From NCBI GenBank assembly GCA_946479985.1, contig CAMLIF010000016.1:1-50449 (forward strand): 50,449 nucleotides of DNA, in the 5' to 3' direction. Positions 18,596 through 27,480 of this stretch are shown here, one piece after another. The position numbers were made by a program, and so were the translations under genes. The notes under the pieces were generated by a model that saw nothing but the letters and a program-made list of their open reading frames with translations, did no database searches and had not been told where the DNA came from. Position 1 is the first letter of the stretch, and every line of letters begins with the position of its first letter. The stretch comes from an uncultured Flavobacteriales bacterium. Its GTDB lineage: Bacteria > Bacteroidota > Bacteroidia > Flavobacteriales > Crocinitomicaceae.

Positions 18596-18651
18596 ATTAA
18601 AAAAAAGCAGTCGGGGCGAAAAATTTTTCGCCCCGACTGCTTTTTTTTAAT
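18596..18651. terminator. Bidirectional terminator, 56-bp perfect palindrome
   Basis: A perfect inverted repeat with no spacer, centred at 18623/18624, with 28-bp arms. The core AGCAGTCGGGGCG is flanked by an A run on the left and a T run on the right. It lies between the convergent gpmI and serS genes and can terminate both. Confidence 0.92.
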
Positions 18652-18674
18652 TCCGACTTTTTTTATTCTGCTTT

Positions 18675-19946
18675 CTAATCAATTCTGGTGAAACCAGTGT
18701 ATTTATGCAGCACCTCCGGGATTTCAATTCCGTCCAATGTCTGATAATTTTCCATGATTGAGGCCATAATTCGCGGTAATGCCAAAGCAGAACCATTCAA
18801 TGTATGAACCAGGTAGTTTTTCTTGTCTTCAGCTTTGAAACGCAACTTCAAACGATTTGCCTGGAACGTATCAAAACGAGAACAAGAGCTCACTTCGAGC
18901 CATTTTTCCTGCGCCGCAGAAAACACTTCAAAATCGTAAGTCATGGAAGAAGCGAAACCTGTGTCTCCGCCGCATAAACGTAAAATACGGTAGTGCAATC
19001 CAAGTTTAGCCAACAATCCTTTTACATGGTCGACCATTTCATTTAAAGCGCGCTCGGTGTTTTTCGGATGCTCAATACGTACAATTTCTACTTTATCGAA
19101 CTGGTGCAAACGATTCAAACCACGTACATGCGCTCCATAACTTCCGGCTTCTCTTCTGAAACACGGTGTGTAACCGGTCATTTTAATAGAGAAATTCTCG
19201 TCAGGGAGTAAAACATCGCGGTAAATATTTGTCAATGGAACCTCAGCCGTTGGAATCATATATAAATCATCAACCGGCATATAATACATCTGGCCTTCTT
19301 TATCCGGAAGCTGCCCTGTACCATAAGCACTGGCTTCATTTACAACGTGAGGAACAATAAACTCTTCGTAACCGGCTTTTTCCGCTTCATCCAGAAAAAA
19401 CTGGATCAATGCACGCTGCAGTTTTGCTCCTTTTCCTTTGTAAACAGGGAAACCTGCTCCGGTAATTTTCACTCCCAGCTCAAAGTCGATAATGTCGAAT
19501 TTCTTCGTCAATTCCCAATGCGGAAGCGCGCCTTTATGTAAAATTGCAGGTTCGCCTTCTACCAGAATTGTTTCGTTATCTTCCTCGTTCTTTCCTGCAA
19601 CCACTAAACTGTTGGGAACATTCGGAATTTGGTATAAGAGATTTGTTATTGCTGCTTCATGTTCGTTTACGACTTCTCTTGCGGTATTCTCTTGAATCTT
19701 TATCGCAGCAACTTCAAGCTTAACGTCTGCAGCCTCAAGCACATTACCACTCTTCATCAACTCACCAATTTTCTTTGCAAGAATATTCATTTCAGAAGTA
19801 GCAGCTTCCATAGTGGCTTTAGCAGTTCTCCATTCTTTATCTCTGGTCAGAATTTCGTCGATTGTTTCTGTAACATCGATGTTACGCTTTTTCAATGCTG
19901 TGATAATAGCATCTCTTTCAGCGCGAATTCTAGTCATTTCTAGCAT
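18675..19946 (-). CDS. serS: Seryl-tRNA synthetase
   Basis: A 423-residue class II synthetase charging tRNA-Ser (and tRNA-Sec where present). The N-terminal long antiparallel coiled coil that binds the tRNA variable arm spans about residues 1-105. Motif 2 is seen as CFRREAGSYGAHVRGLNR and HQFDKVEI; motif 3 as LNGSALALPRIMASIMENYQ. The length is normal. The gene is monocistronic between the palindromic terminator and the L27 terminator. No clear TAnnTTTG was found upstream of its ATG. Confidence 0.96.
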   Translation of the reverse strand: MLEMTRIRAERDAIITALKKRNIDVTETIDEILTRDKEWRTAKATMEAATSEMNILAKKIGELMKSGNVLEAADVKLEVAAIKIQENTAREVVNEHEAAITNLLYQIPNVPNSLVVAGKNEEDNETILVEGEPAILHKGALPHWELTKKFDIIDFELGVKITGAGFPVYKGKGAKLQRALIQFFLDEAEKAGYEEFIVPHVVNEASAYGTGQLPDKEGQMYYMPVDDLYMIPTAEVPLTNIYRDVLLPDENFSIKMTGYTPCFRREAGSYGAHVRGLNRLHQFDKVEIVRIEHPKNTERALNEMVDHVKGLLAKLGLHYRILRLCGGDTGFASSMTYDFEVFSAAQEKWLEVSSCSRFDTFQANRLKLRFKAEDKKNYLVHTLNGSALALPRIMASIMENYQTLDGIEIPEVLHKYTGFTRID

Positions 19947-20020
19947 AACGATATTTTTTTTCTGTTATTCAATAGTTGGTTTTTGAGGAATCCTCATTCC
20001 CAAAAACGATTGGGAAATAT

Positions 20021-20053
20021 AAAAAAAGGCGAACAACTAATGCTGCTCGCCTT
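20021..20053 (-). terminator. Terminator after rpmA
   Basis: Read on the minus strand, GGCGAGCA and TGTTCGCC form a stem with one mismatch and an AT-rich loop, followed by a run of seven T. It lies about 20 nt beyond the L27 stop codon. Confidence 0.75.
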
Positions 20054-20072
20054 CACAAATTATTCAAAATTC

Positions 20073-20342
20073 TTAAGCCTCAGCAGTCTCAAACGGAACT
20101 ACCGATACAAACGAACGATTATCTTTTTTCTTACGGAATGCAACCATTCCATCAGTTAACGCATATAACGTATGGTCTTTACCAATACCAACGTTCGTTC
20201 CAGGGTGGTGTTGAGTACCACGCTGACGAATGATGATGTTTCCTGCAATTGCAGCCTGACCACCGTAAATTTTTACTCCAAGGCGCTTGCTTTCTGACTC
20301 GCGACCATTTTTGGAACTACCGACTCCTTTTTTGTGTGCCAT
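20073..20342 (-). CDS. rpmA: 50S ribosomal protein L27
   Basis: An 89-residue large-subunit protein whose N-terminal tail reaches the peptidyl transferase centre. [16 protein letters not shown] and [17 protein letters not shown] are the family signature. There is no N-terminal cleavage extension of the Firmicutes kind, so the mature start is direct. It follows rplU by 40 nt in the usual L21-L27 order. Confidence 0.98.
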   Translation of the reverse strand: MAHKKGVGSSKNGRESESKRLGVKIYGGQAAIAGNIIIRQRGTQHHPGTNVGIGKDHTLYALTDGMVAFRKKKDNRSFVSVVPFETAEA

Positions 20343-20357
20343 TGTATTTCTTATTAC

Positions 20358-20379
20358 TTCTTTCGTTTAAACGAAAGAA
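20358..20379. repeat. 22-bp palindrome between rplU and rpmA
   Basis: A perfect palindrome centred on CGTTTAAACG fills half of the 40-nt gap between the two ribosomal protein genes. In RNA it would form a hairpin just ahead of the L27 start codon, and may tune L27 translation or mRNA processing. Confidence 0.5.
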
Positions 20380-20382
20380 AGA

Positions 20383-20694
20383 TTAACCTTTAATATCTGT
20401 TATGGTAATCTGCGTGAAAGATTGACGGTGACCGTTTCTTTTCACATACCCTTTTCTTCTTTTCTTGCGGAAAACAATTACTTTGTCTCCTTTAATGTGG
20501 TCTAACACTTGGGCAGAAACCGAAGCTCCTGCTATAGCTGGGGCGCCAATGTTCACTTTACCTCCGTTCTCTACCAACAAAACACGATCAAACTCTACTT
20601 TTGATCCTGTCTCTGCATCTAAACGGTGTACAAAGATCTTTTGGTCTTTTTGCACTTTAAATTGCTGCCCTGCTATCTCTACGATTGCGTACAT
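20383..20694 (-). CDS. rplU: 50S ribosomal protein L21
   Basis: A 103-residue protein binding 23S rRNA. It begins [14 protein letters not shown] and contains [20 protein letters not shown], the conserved C-terminal RNA-binding segment. The frame can be extended upstream by 18 codons, but that region carries the promoter and leader, so the ATG at 20694 is used. It is first in the L21-L27 operon. Confidence 0.97.
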   Translation of the reverse strand: MYAIVEIAGQQFKVQKDQKIFVHRLDAETGSKVEFDRVLLVENGGKVNIGAPAIAGASVSAQVLDHIKGDKVIVFRKKRRKGYVKRNGHRQSFTQITITDIKG

Positions 20695-20745
20695 AACAGT
20701 TTGTTTTTTTATTATTATTACCTGTCTGGTCCTCAAACAGGGAGG

Positions 20746-20753
20746 CAAAGATA
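20746..20753 (-). promoter_or_regulatory. -7 element for the rplU-rpmA operon
   Basis: TATCTTTG on the minus strand fits the consensus and implies a leader of about 45 nt. The leader contains a small inverted repeat (CCTGT/ACAGG, 20721-20741), which might serve in autoregulation. A second match, TAACTTTG, lies at 20781-20788. Confidence 0.5.
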
Positions 20754-20807
20754 AAAAACTTTTTCAACAATTACATCTGTCAAAGTTATTTTCTTATCTT
20801 CTTCAAC

Positions 20808-20838
20808 AAAAAAACGCCCAATCTTATGATGGGCGTTT
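20808..20838 (-). terminator. Terminator after the small membrane protein gene
   Basis: AAACGCCCA (20812-20820) pairs with TGGGCGTTT (20830-20838). Read on the minus strand the hairpin is followed by a run of seven T. Confidence 0.8.
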
Positions 20839-20858
20839 CAATATATCTTAGATAGATC

Positions 20859-21023
20859 TTATTTTTTCTCTTCTTCGTCTTTTTCAAAAACACGTTTCGG
20901 ACGCATTTTTTGATTGATTCCCAAAGTGATCCAGAAAGGAAGTACAAATCCCATAAGGAATAATAACATCCAAAATGCCATCCCTCCGATCAATAAAAAC
21001 AATACGATTCCAAAAATGCTCAT
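20859..21023 (-). CDS. Small membrane protein, unknown function
   Basis: With the ATG at 21023 this is a 54-residue protein: one or two hydrophobic segments (MSIFGIVLFLLIGGMAFW and FLMGFVLPFWITLGI) and a charged tail ending FEKDEEEKK. A TTG at 21083 would add 20 residues with no clear role. It lies 86 nt downstream of the batD stop and has its own terminator. I do not recognise the family; given its position it might be an accessory of the Bat operon, but that is conjecture. Confidence 0.6.
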   Translation of the reverse strand: MSIFGIVLFLLIGGMAFWMLLFLMGFVLPFWITLGINQKMRPKRVFEKDEEEKK

Positions 21024-21109
21024 GACTACGTGTTTTGTGGTGTAAAAGTAATATTTAATTTGAAATTCTTTGGTTTCAGTCAAAAAAATTATTGGCGCCT
21101 AAGGATTGT

Positions 21110-22834
21110 TTAAACAGCTAATAATTCTTTTACTCTGGAAATCAACTGTTCTGTCGGCAATTCCTGTACACCGAATCCGTAGCGGAAATGATCACAGACG
21201 CTGATAATTTGACGAATTTCCTGTTCTTGGCTTCGATCTGAATCGCCAAGAGCCGCTAAAACACGTTCTCTGCTTGTATTCTGAAGTCCATACTTTTTCT
21301 CAAGTATTTGAATTATTGCTTTCGGTAGAAGAACTGAAATATGATTTGAATCAGACGGATCTTTCAGTACCTCATTCCAAAAATCAGTTGTAACAGCCTC
21401 CAGGGCTAACATTTCTTTTTCTTCAATAAGAATAGCCTGTTTATGCTCTTCATTTGAGCGTTTCTTGCGACCAAGCAAAAAGAAAAGGAAAAAGGTACAG
21501 GCAAGCCCTGGAATTCCTATTCCCAAATATAGTGGCAGGTTTAATCCCGAATCAGATTTAGCATCTGTCTTTTTAGGAACCGGCCCCATTACAACATCTT
21601 TCACATTGGATTGATTGGATGTGTTTCTACCAACGATTGTACTGCTCTTTTTTCCTAATAAAATTGTAAAAGGAGTAGTATGGATATTGATATATTTTGC
21701 TTTTCCCGGATCAAAATAAGAAATCCCCGGAGCATCAAATCCAAATTCACCTTCCTGCAATAACTGGATATTATAAATGAAAACAATGGCTCCGCTTACC
21801 CCACTTTCGGTAAATTCAAATTCTTCTTCCCTCTCAACATCTCCATACAGCTTACATCCCGGTGGAATTGCTATTTTCGGATCACTTATATTGTGAATGT
21901 TACCCGTTCCGGAAACAATTACCTTCAGTTGAAATACATCACCAACTCTTAATTTGGAAACATCGCTTAATTCGCTTTTCACATCGTAAACACCCACTGC
22001 GCCAATGAAATTTGCCGGAGCACCTTTCGGCAATGGCTTAACTGTTATAGACAAACCACTTGATTTAATATGGAACGTGCGGTCGAAAATACTGCTATGG
22101 CAGCGCAAAGCCATCTCAAAAGGTTTGATTCTGCACTTTCCGGTTGCAACAGGAATGAGTAATTGTTTTCCGTACTCGAAAGTTTGAACGGTTTTGCCAT
22201 TCAATTTTGTTTCTTCAACATATTCCCGAACATTGGTGAACACATGCTCTTCGGCATTTTTATCGTTCTTGAACGGCTGATACCCTTCTATGTTTACAAT
22301 CGGATAACGAGATATGACTTTTGCATTTAATAAAACCGGTTCACCTTCGTAAACAGTTGTTTTTTTCGCTTCGATATAACCGAAAACAGGATCGCTCGAG
22401 TTAATGGTTGTACCGGCTCCTTTATTTTCTTCAACGGTAATGGTGATCTTGTTTGATTTACACGCCTGTCCTTTATGAGTAACAGTTGCAAAAAAAGTAT
22501 AGGTTCCGGCCTTGTTGAAAGAACCGGTATTTTGAGTGATATAGTAAGTTTTTAATTTTCCGGAAGGATCCATTTCCTGGCTGATCTGGTGCATTACACC
22601 ATAATCAACTTCAAATTCTGACGGGAAATCAATATTAATTGGCCCTTCTACATTTGTAGAAACACGAAAAACGATTGTTTCATCAACTTCTGCATTTTTT
22701 TGATCTGCAGAAAGCGCAACAACCGTACGCTGTCCGAAACTGAAAAGGCTCGAGCAGCATAAAAGCAAAACTAAAAACGGGAAACTACCAGTCTTTAGTT
22801 GTTTTTTTACCAGGATGAGAACCATTTGTACCAT
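21110..22834 (-). CDS. batD: BatD-like aerotolerance protein
   Basis: A 574-residue envelope protein of the Bacteroides aerotolerance family. It has a signal peptide (about residues 14-35), several Ig-like beta domains (about 36-430), one membrane helix (LPLYLGIGIPGLACTFFLFF, about 440-460) and a C-terminal cytoplasmic helical part. The domain layout and last place in the operon match BatD. It begins inside batC, overlapping by 50 nt (ATG 22834) or 41 nt (ATG 22825). BatD is thought to work with the von Willebrand proteins BatA and BatB at the membrane. Confidence 0.88.
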   Translation of the reverse strand: MVQMVLILVKKQLKTGSFPFLVLLLCCSSLFSFGQRTVVALSADQKNAEVDETIVFRVSTNVEGPINIDFPSEFEVDYGVMHQISQEMDPSGKLKTYYITQNTGSFNKAGTYTFFATVTHKGQACKSNKITITVEENKGAGTTINSSDPVFGYIEAKKTTVYEGEPVLLNAKVISRYPIVNIEGYQPFKNDKNAEEHVFTNVREYVEETKLNGKTVQTFEYGKQLLIPVATGKCRIKPFEMALRCHSSIFDRTFHIKSSGLSITVKPLPKGAPANFIGAVGVYDVKSELSDVSKLRVGDVFQLKVIVSGTGNIHNISDPKIAIPPGCKLYGDVEREEEFEFTESGVSGAIVFIYNIQLLQEGEFGFDAPGISYFDPGKAKYINIHTTPFTILLGKKSSTIVGRNTSNQSNVKDVVMGPVPKKTDAKSDSGLNLPLYLGIGIPGLACTFFLFFLLGRKKRSNEEHKQAILIEEKEMLALEAVTTDFWNEVLKDPSDSNHISVLLPKAIIQILEKKYGLQNTSRERVLAALGDSDRSQEQEIRQIISVCDHFRYGFGVQELPTEQLISRVKELLAV

Positions 22835-23543
22835 TCATTCTTCGTTTTGCGTCCATTTCCTGACGACTTAACTCGTCAAGCTTCCGCTCAGTTTGTTTGT
22901 CTTCTAAGGTTCCCTCCGGCTGCCCGTTTGACTGCCCCTGGGAATCTCCTTTCGAAGATTTTTTGTTTTTATTCGCGTTGTTTTGTTTTTTTTGATTTTG
23001 ACCGTCTTTCTCACCCGGATCTTTCGGATCATTCTGATCTTTCTTATCCTTTCCTTCGTCCTCCTGATCGCCTTTCTCTTTGTCTTTGTCCTTTTCAGCT
23101 TCCTCTTGTTGTTTTCTCAAGCGTTTAGCTTCCATGTACAGTTGACGTGCCTTCTCATTGGAAGGATCATTGCGCATTGCCTCTTTAAACTTTTCCTCCG
23201 CTGCTGCGTAAGATTCGGCTTTCATACTCGATATACCACTATCAGTTATATGAGTAGAACGCTGTTTAGACGTTTTTGATTTTGCGGCTAAATCATCAAA
23301 GCATCTTTCTGCAGTTTCAAAGTCACCGGCTTTGTATGCGGTTTGACCCATTTCCTGAGACAAATCTACTTCTTTTGGCGTGATCCTCTCTGCCGATTTA
23401 TAATACTTTAACGCTTTCTTATATTGTCCCTGATTGCTGGCATTTCTTGCCGCATTAATCGTGTCCTGATAATGCTGAGAATATCCGCTAAACGCAAAGC
23501 TCAGAAATACCAGAAGTAAGGATAAATGGATTTTAAGTTTCAT
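22785..23543 (-). CDS. batC: BatC-like TPR protein
   Basis: A 252-residue periplasmic protein: signal peptide (MKLKIHLSLLLVFLSFAFSGYSQ region), tetratricopeptide repeats around ASNQGQYKKALKYYKSAERI and YAAAEEKFKEAMRNDPSNEKA, then a long low-complexity tail rich in K, D, E, Q and N. The ATG at 23543 overlaps the batB stop as ATGA, which sets the start; the frame is open 17 codons farther. TPR proteins at this position are the BatC component. The charged tail is likely to be disordered. Confidence 0.86.
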   Translation of the reverse strand: MKLKIHLSLLLVFLSFAFSGYSQHYQDTINAARNASNQGQYKKALKYYKSAERITPKEVDLSQEMGQTAYKAGDFETAERCFDDLAAKSKTSKQRSTHITDSGISSMKAESYAAAEEKFKEAMRNDPSNEKARQLYMEAKRLRKQQEEAEKDKDKEKGDQEDEGKDKKDQNDPKDPGEKDGQNQKKQNNANKNKKSSKGDSQGQSNGQPEGTLEDKQTERKLDELSRQEMDAKRRMNGTNGSHPGKKTTKDW

Positions 23544-24661
23544 TTTTTTCGATTTACGATTTGTGGAAGAAAAAGATACAGTACAAAGCAACAAATTGCA
23601 ATAAAAAGCGGGATTTGATAATAATTCACCGAAACATTGAATGTTGTTTTTTTGACGGTCTTGGTCTTTGAATTTTTATAAATACTTGCCAGCTGTCTCA
23701 GGTCCGGGTATGCATTAGACGAAAAAATCACACTTCCATTACAGCTTCCTGCCATCTGCCGGATTCCGCTTTTATCCAATCTTGAAACAACAGTAGAACC
23801 GTTGTACTTTTTGTAGCCTAGCTCTGGGTATTCAGGATCTTTCGGAACAAGGCCGCCGTTTTCGGTTCCCAGACCCAGAAATGTGAAACCAACTTTTTTC
23901 TCCTGTAACAAAGCCAAATTCTTATGCCAGTCTTTCTGATGATCTTCACCATCTGTGATCACTAAAACGTTTCTTCCTGCATCTTCGTCTTTAAACTGTT
24001 TTAAAGCCAGTTCGAATGCAGAACCAACGTTTGTTCCCTGATCGGAAATAAGGTTGGTAGAGATTTCAGGAACGAATATTTTTACAGCGCCAATATCTGC
24101 CGTCAGGGGTAATTGGGTGAAAGCAGAATTCGCGAAGATGATAACAGAAATGCGCTCGCCATGCAAACCGTTAGCCAATTCGGAAATTGAATTCTTAGCA
24201 GCTTCAAGTCGTGATTGCCCCCCGCTCATGTCTTTTGTATTCATGGAATTCGAAACATCCAGACAAATAACAATATCGAGCATCCGCTTTGTTCCGTTCA
24301 CTTTCCTGGAACCTTTAACGGGCTGAGCAAGTGCGAGAATAGCAAAAAAGAAAACGCTTCGAAGCAATAAATAATGCAGAAATGCACGGACAGTTTTAAA
24401 ACGAACAGTTAAAATGGCTGTTTTTGCTGAAGTTCCGTATAGTTCCGCCAATTTGCTTTTATACTTCCAATGAAAAACAGATGCAACAAGGAACAAAGGT
24501 AGAACAATCAAAAACCAAAAATACTCCGGATGAAGCCAGGAATAAGCTCCCAAAAATTCACCGAACGGATTCAGGAAGAACAAAAACACAATCCAGAAGA
24601 AAGCTTCCAGGATTCCTACCCAAAGCAGCAATTGATTATATGCTCTTGACCCACTAATCAT
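23540..24661 (-). CDS. batB: BatB-like von Willebrand factor A protein
   Basis: A 373-residue membrane protein with hydrophobic segments near residues 10-35, 45-65 and 90-110, a VWA domain (about 125-310) and a C-terminal helix (FIAICCFVLYLFL). The metal-ion-dependent adhesion site is intact: DVSNSMNTKD, with TDGEDH later. It overlaps batA by 8 nt and batC by 4 nt. With BatA it should display paired VWA domains in the periplasm. Confidence 0.9.
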   Translation of the reverse strand: MISGSRAYNQLLLWVGILEAFFWIVFLFFLNPFGEFLGAYSWLHPEYFWFLIVLPLFLVASVFHWKYKSKLAELYGTSAKTAILTVRFKTVRAFLHYLLLRSVFFFAILALAQPVKGSRKVNGTKRMLDIVICLDVSNSMNTKDMSGGQSRLEAAKNSISELANGLHGERISVIIFANSAFTQLPLTADIGAVKIFVPEISTNLISDQGTNVGSAFELALKQFKDEDAGRNVLVITDGEDHQKDWHKNLALLQEKKVGFTFLGLGTENGGLVPKDPEYPELGYKKYNGSTVVSRLDKSGIRQMAGSCNGSVIFSSNAYPDLRQLASIYKNSKTKTVKKTTFNVSVNYYQIPLFIAICCFVLYLFLPQIVNRKK

Positions 24662-25679
24662 CTAAGGTAAATTTCCAGCGTTGTACACTCCAGGCAATGA
24701 TCAAAAACAAGATTCCCCAAAAGAAAAAAGGAAAAAGCGTCATCGGCGGCTGAGTTCCAACATAATTATCTTCTATTTTCCTTTTTTCGAGCCTGTCAAT
24801 TTCGGTGTAAACACTCCGCAGACTGTTTCTGTCTGTTGCACGGAAATATTTACCACCTGTTTCTTTCGCAATGGCTTTTAAGGTTGGTTCGTCAATTTCA
24901 GCTGCCTGCTGCTGATATTCAATTCCAAATGGGGTGGGAACAGGTGTTGGCGCCATTCCGTTAGAACCTGCACCAATGGTATAAACTTTACAATTCTTAT
25001 TCTTCGCCAAAGCTGCGGCTTCCATTGGTTCAATGGTCCCGGCATTGTTCATTCCGTCGGTAAGCAGAATAATTACCTTCGATTTTAAACTGTCACTTCT
25101 TAATCGTGTAACCGCTACGCCTAATCCCATTCCAATTGCGGTTCCACCTGCAACCCGGTCGGGCTGAATATTGGTTATTTGCTCTTTTAATGCTTCGTAA
25201 TCTATCGTAGCAGGACAAGCGGAATATGCTTCGCCTTCAAAAACAACCAGCCCCACACGATCGCCTTTTCTGGAATCGACAAATTCTTTTGCTACTGTTT
25301 TTGTAGCTTCCAAACGGTTTGGCTCCAAATCTTCGCTGAGCATAGATCCGGAAGCGTCAATCACCAGAATAATATCTATTCCATTTTTGTAATTGATCTT
25401 TGGAGGATCAAAGTTGGGATGATACGGCTTTGCCGCTGCGGTAATGAGCATGGTGATTCCCAATCCATAAAATACCGCAATAATTAAGCGAAAAACGAGC
25501 ACGTAGCCGCCTTTTATCATGGATTGCTCCTGATCTGATCCGGAAAACTTCAACTGGCCCTGGTCTCTTCTATGGAGCCAATCCCAGAAAAAAACTACGA
25601 TCGGAACCAGCACCAGTAAGTATAAAATACCGGGCGCATAGAACGAATATTCCCAAATGGCTATGTTAAACGTGTTCAT
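24654..25679 (-). CDS. batA: BatA-like von Willebrand factor A protein
   Basis: A 341-residue protein with N-terminal membrane segments (about residues 17-35 and 60-82), a VWA domain (about 100-285) with DASGSMLSED as the MIDAS motif and LLTDGMNNAG downstream, and a C-terminal helix (LFPFFFWGILFLIIAW). The order BatA then BatB is conserved in this operon type. It overlaps the upstream gene by 14 nt and batB by 8 nt. Confidence 0.9.
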   Translation of the reverse strand: MNTFNIAIWEYSFYAPGILYLLVLVPIVVFFWDWLHRRDQGQLKFSGSDQEQSMIKGGYVLVFRLIIAVFYGLGITMLITAAAKPYHPNFDPPKINYKNGIDIILVIDASGSMLSEDLEPNRLEATKTVAKEFVDSRKGDRVGLVVFEGEAYSACPATIDYEALKEQITNIQPDRVAGGTAIGMGLGVAVTRLRSDSLKSKVIILLTDGMNNAGTIEPMEAAALAKNKNCKVYTIGAGSNGMAPTPVPTPFGIEYQQQAAEIDEPTLKAIAKETGGKYFRATDRNSLRSVYTEIDRLEKRKIEDNYVGTQPPMTLFPFFFWGILFLIIAWSVQRWKFTLDD

Positions 25680-26610
25680 TGGCAGGAATATCTAATGGAC
25701 TCAATTCAACAATTAACTCTTCCAGTTTATTCATACTGGTAATGATCTGTTCTTCGCCTGGCTGCGATTTACCGAATTTGGTAAAATCAGATTCCAGCAA
25801 CAATTTCTTTACACGGTCTATCACTTGCTGCTCAACACCAAAAACCTTCAAACTAACCTGAGTTTCGAAGCTTGTTTTACCCAAAAAATTATGGTTGTAC
25901 CGTTCAGAAAGAAAGGAACGCAGAATATGCGAATATTCCACATAATGTTTCTCAACATCGCCTTTCAGCCACAGTTTTTTACCACGCAGAGTTTCCAAAC
26001 GTTTCAGAGTGATTTTTTTAAGTGTTTCACGATCAGAAAAGGTGGTTTTGTTTCGTTTATTCCACAAATAAAACCCTGTGGGAATCGCGAGTACCAGCGC
26101 AATAATCCACCAATAATCTTTCAGCCAGCGCCAGGGATCATTTACTTCTACTAGCGGAATTTCAGTAATTGATGTGTCGACATGTTTCTTTTCAAAGACT
26201 ACGGCAAGTTCGGGAACCTTCGCAAACAAAGTACTGTCTTTCGTTTTCCAGTCTTTGGAGTACAATTCAAATGACAACTCCCGGATTTGATAATTGGCAG
26301 TATCCCAAGCCATAATATCTGCAAGAATAGTGAAGCTGCGATTTTTCTTGTTGTAATCTTTGGAGACATGAAAAACTTCTATTTCACCCTCTTTTTTATA
26401 AAGTTCTTCTCCCGTATGACGAATTTCGATATTCGTTGCACTTACAATCTTCGACCATTTCATTTGTTCGGGGACATCGGTAACAATGATTTTCAGAATA
26501 GCGTGTTTACCCACTAAAACAGTATCGTGTTCCCAAAACGCACGCGCTTTTTGAGTAAAGCCTGCAAAGGAAAACAACAACCCGATTCCGACTAAGAGAA
26601 ACTGTTTCAT
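25666..26610 (-). CDS. Bat-operon membrane protein (between DUF58 and BatA)
   Basis: A 314-residue protein with signal peptide (residues 1-19), a periplasmic beta-rich region to about residue 165, a membrane helix (WWIIALVLAIPTGFYLW) and a cytoplasmic C-terminal half (LKGDVEKHYVEYSHILRSFLSERY). This layout resembles the DUF4381-like membrane proteins that sit between the DUF58 and batA genes in many Bat operons. The function is unknown; by position it is a structural partner of BatA/BatB. It overlaps the DUF58 gene by 4 nt. Confidence 0.8.
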   Translation of the reverse strand: MKQFLLVGIGLLFSFAGFTQKARAFWEHDTVLVGKHAILKIIVTDVPEQMKWSKIVSATNIEIRHTGEELYKKEGEIEVFHVSKDYNKKNRSFTILADIMAWDTANYQIRELSFELYSKDWKTKDSTLFAKVPELAVVFEKKHVDTSITEIPLVEVNDPWRWLKDYWWIIALVLAIPTGFYLWNKRNKTTFSDRETLKKITLKRLETLRGKKLWLKGDVEKHYVEYSHILRSFLSERYNHNFLGKTSFETQVSLKVFGVEQQVIDRVKKLLLESDFTKFGKSQPGEEQIITSMNKLEELIVELSPLDIPANEHV

Positions 26611-27476
26611 TTTCTATGGCGGAATAAAGTGACTAATTGGTTGTACGGATCCTGACTTGTATCGAGCGCAAGGAAATCGAGCTGGATAGAATGAAACAAT
26701 TGCTGAATTTCCAGATCCCGTTTCTCCTTCTTGCTTTCAATTTCTTTTCGTGCAACGCCTGAAGAGGTATCAATCCAGGATGTGCTTTGTGTTTCTGCAT
26801 TGTACCAGCGAACAAAACCTACTTTTGGAAGTGTTCTTTCGCCTTCATCACTCAGTTGAATGCCGATTACATCGTGTTTTTTCTTCAACTTCAGCAAATC
26901 GTCTTTCATTCCTGAAGGATTTGGGAAATCACTCAGAACGAAACAAATACTTTTCTGTTTGTGTAGATTGAGCAACAATTTTATACCGGCAGAAAAATCG
27001 GTTTTTTTACTTTTCGGATTCAAATTCAGGATTCTGCGAATAATAAAATGAACGTGATCTGCGCCTTTTTTCGGCGGAATGTAATCTTCTACCTCATCAG
27101 AAACCAAAACTACTCCTACTTTATCGCCATTTGTTGCTGCTGAAAAACCAAGCGTTGCAACCAGTAAAACAGCCAGACTTATCTTTGATTGGTTCGACAT
27201 CCCGAAATACATGGAACCCGATACATCAATCACCAGGAAAACCGATAATTCTCTTTCTTCCTCAAAAACTTTAATATGCGGTGAACGAAAACGTGCTGTG
27301 ACATTCCAATCGATACTTCGTACATCATCGCCGTATTGATAGGCGCGTACTTCACTAAACGACATACCCCGGCCTTTAAATGCACTTTGGTATTGACCAG
27401 CAAAAACATGCTGCGCCAAGCCACGCATTTTCAATTCGATCTTTCGAACCTGCTTGAGTATTTCGGAATGATCCAT
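26607..27476 (-). CDS. DUF58 domain protein of the Bat operon
   Basis: A 289-residue cytoplasmic protein. The DUF58 signature is GRGMSFSEVRAYQYGDDVR with IDWNVTARF shortly after, followed by a VWA-like fold with DVSGSMYFG. In MoxR-type operons this protein is thought to be a substrate or adaptor of the AAA ATPase. It lies between moxR (4 nt gap) and the membrane protein gene (4 nt overlap). Confidence 0.92.
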   Translation of the reverse strand: MDHSEILKQVRKIELKMRGLAQHVFAGQYQSAFKGRGMSFSEVRAYQYGDDVRSIDWNVTARFRSPHIKVFEEERELSVFLVIDVSGSMYFGMSNQSKISLAVLLVATLGFSAATNGDKVGVVLVSDEVEDYIPPKKGADHVHFIIRRILNLNPKSKKTDFSAGIKLLLNLHKQKSICFVLSDFPNPSGMKDDLLKLKKKHDVIGIQLSDEGERTLPKVGFVRWYNAETQSTSWIDTSSGVARKEIESKKEKRDLEIQQLFHSIQLDFLALDTSQDPYNQLVTLFRHRK

Positions 27477-27480
27477 TTCG

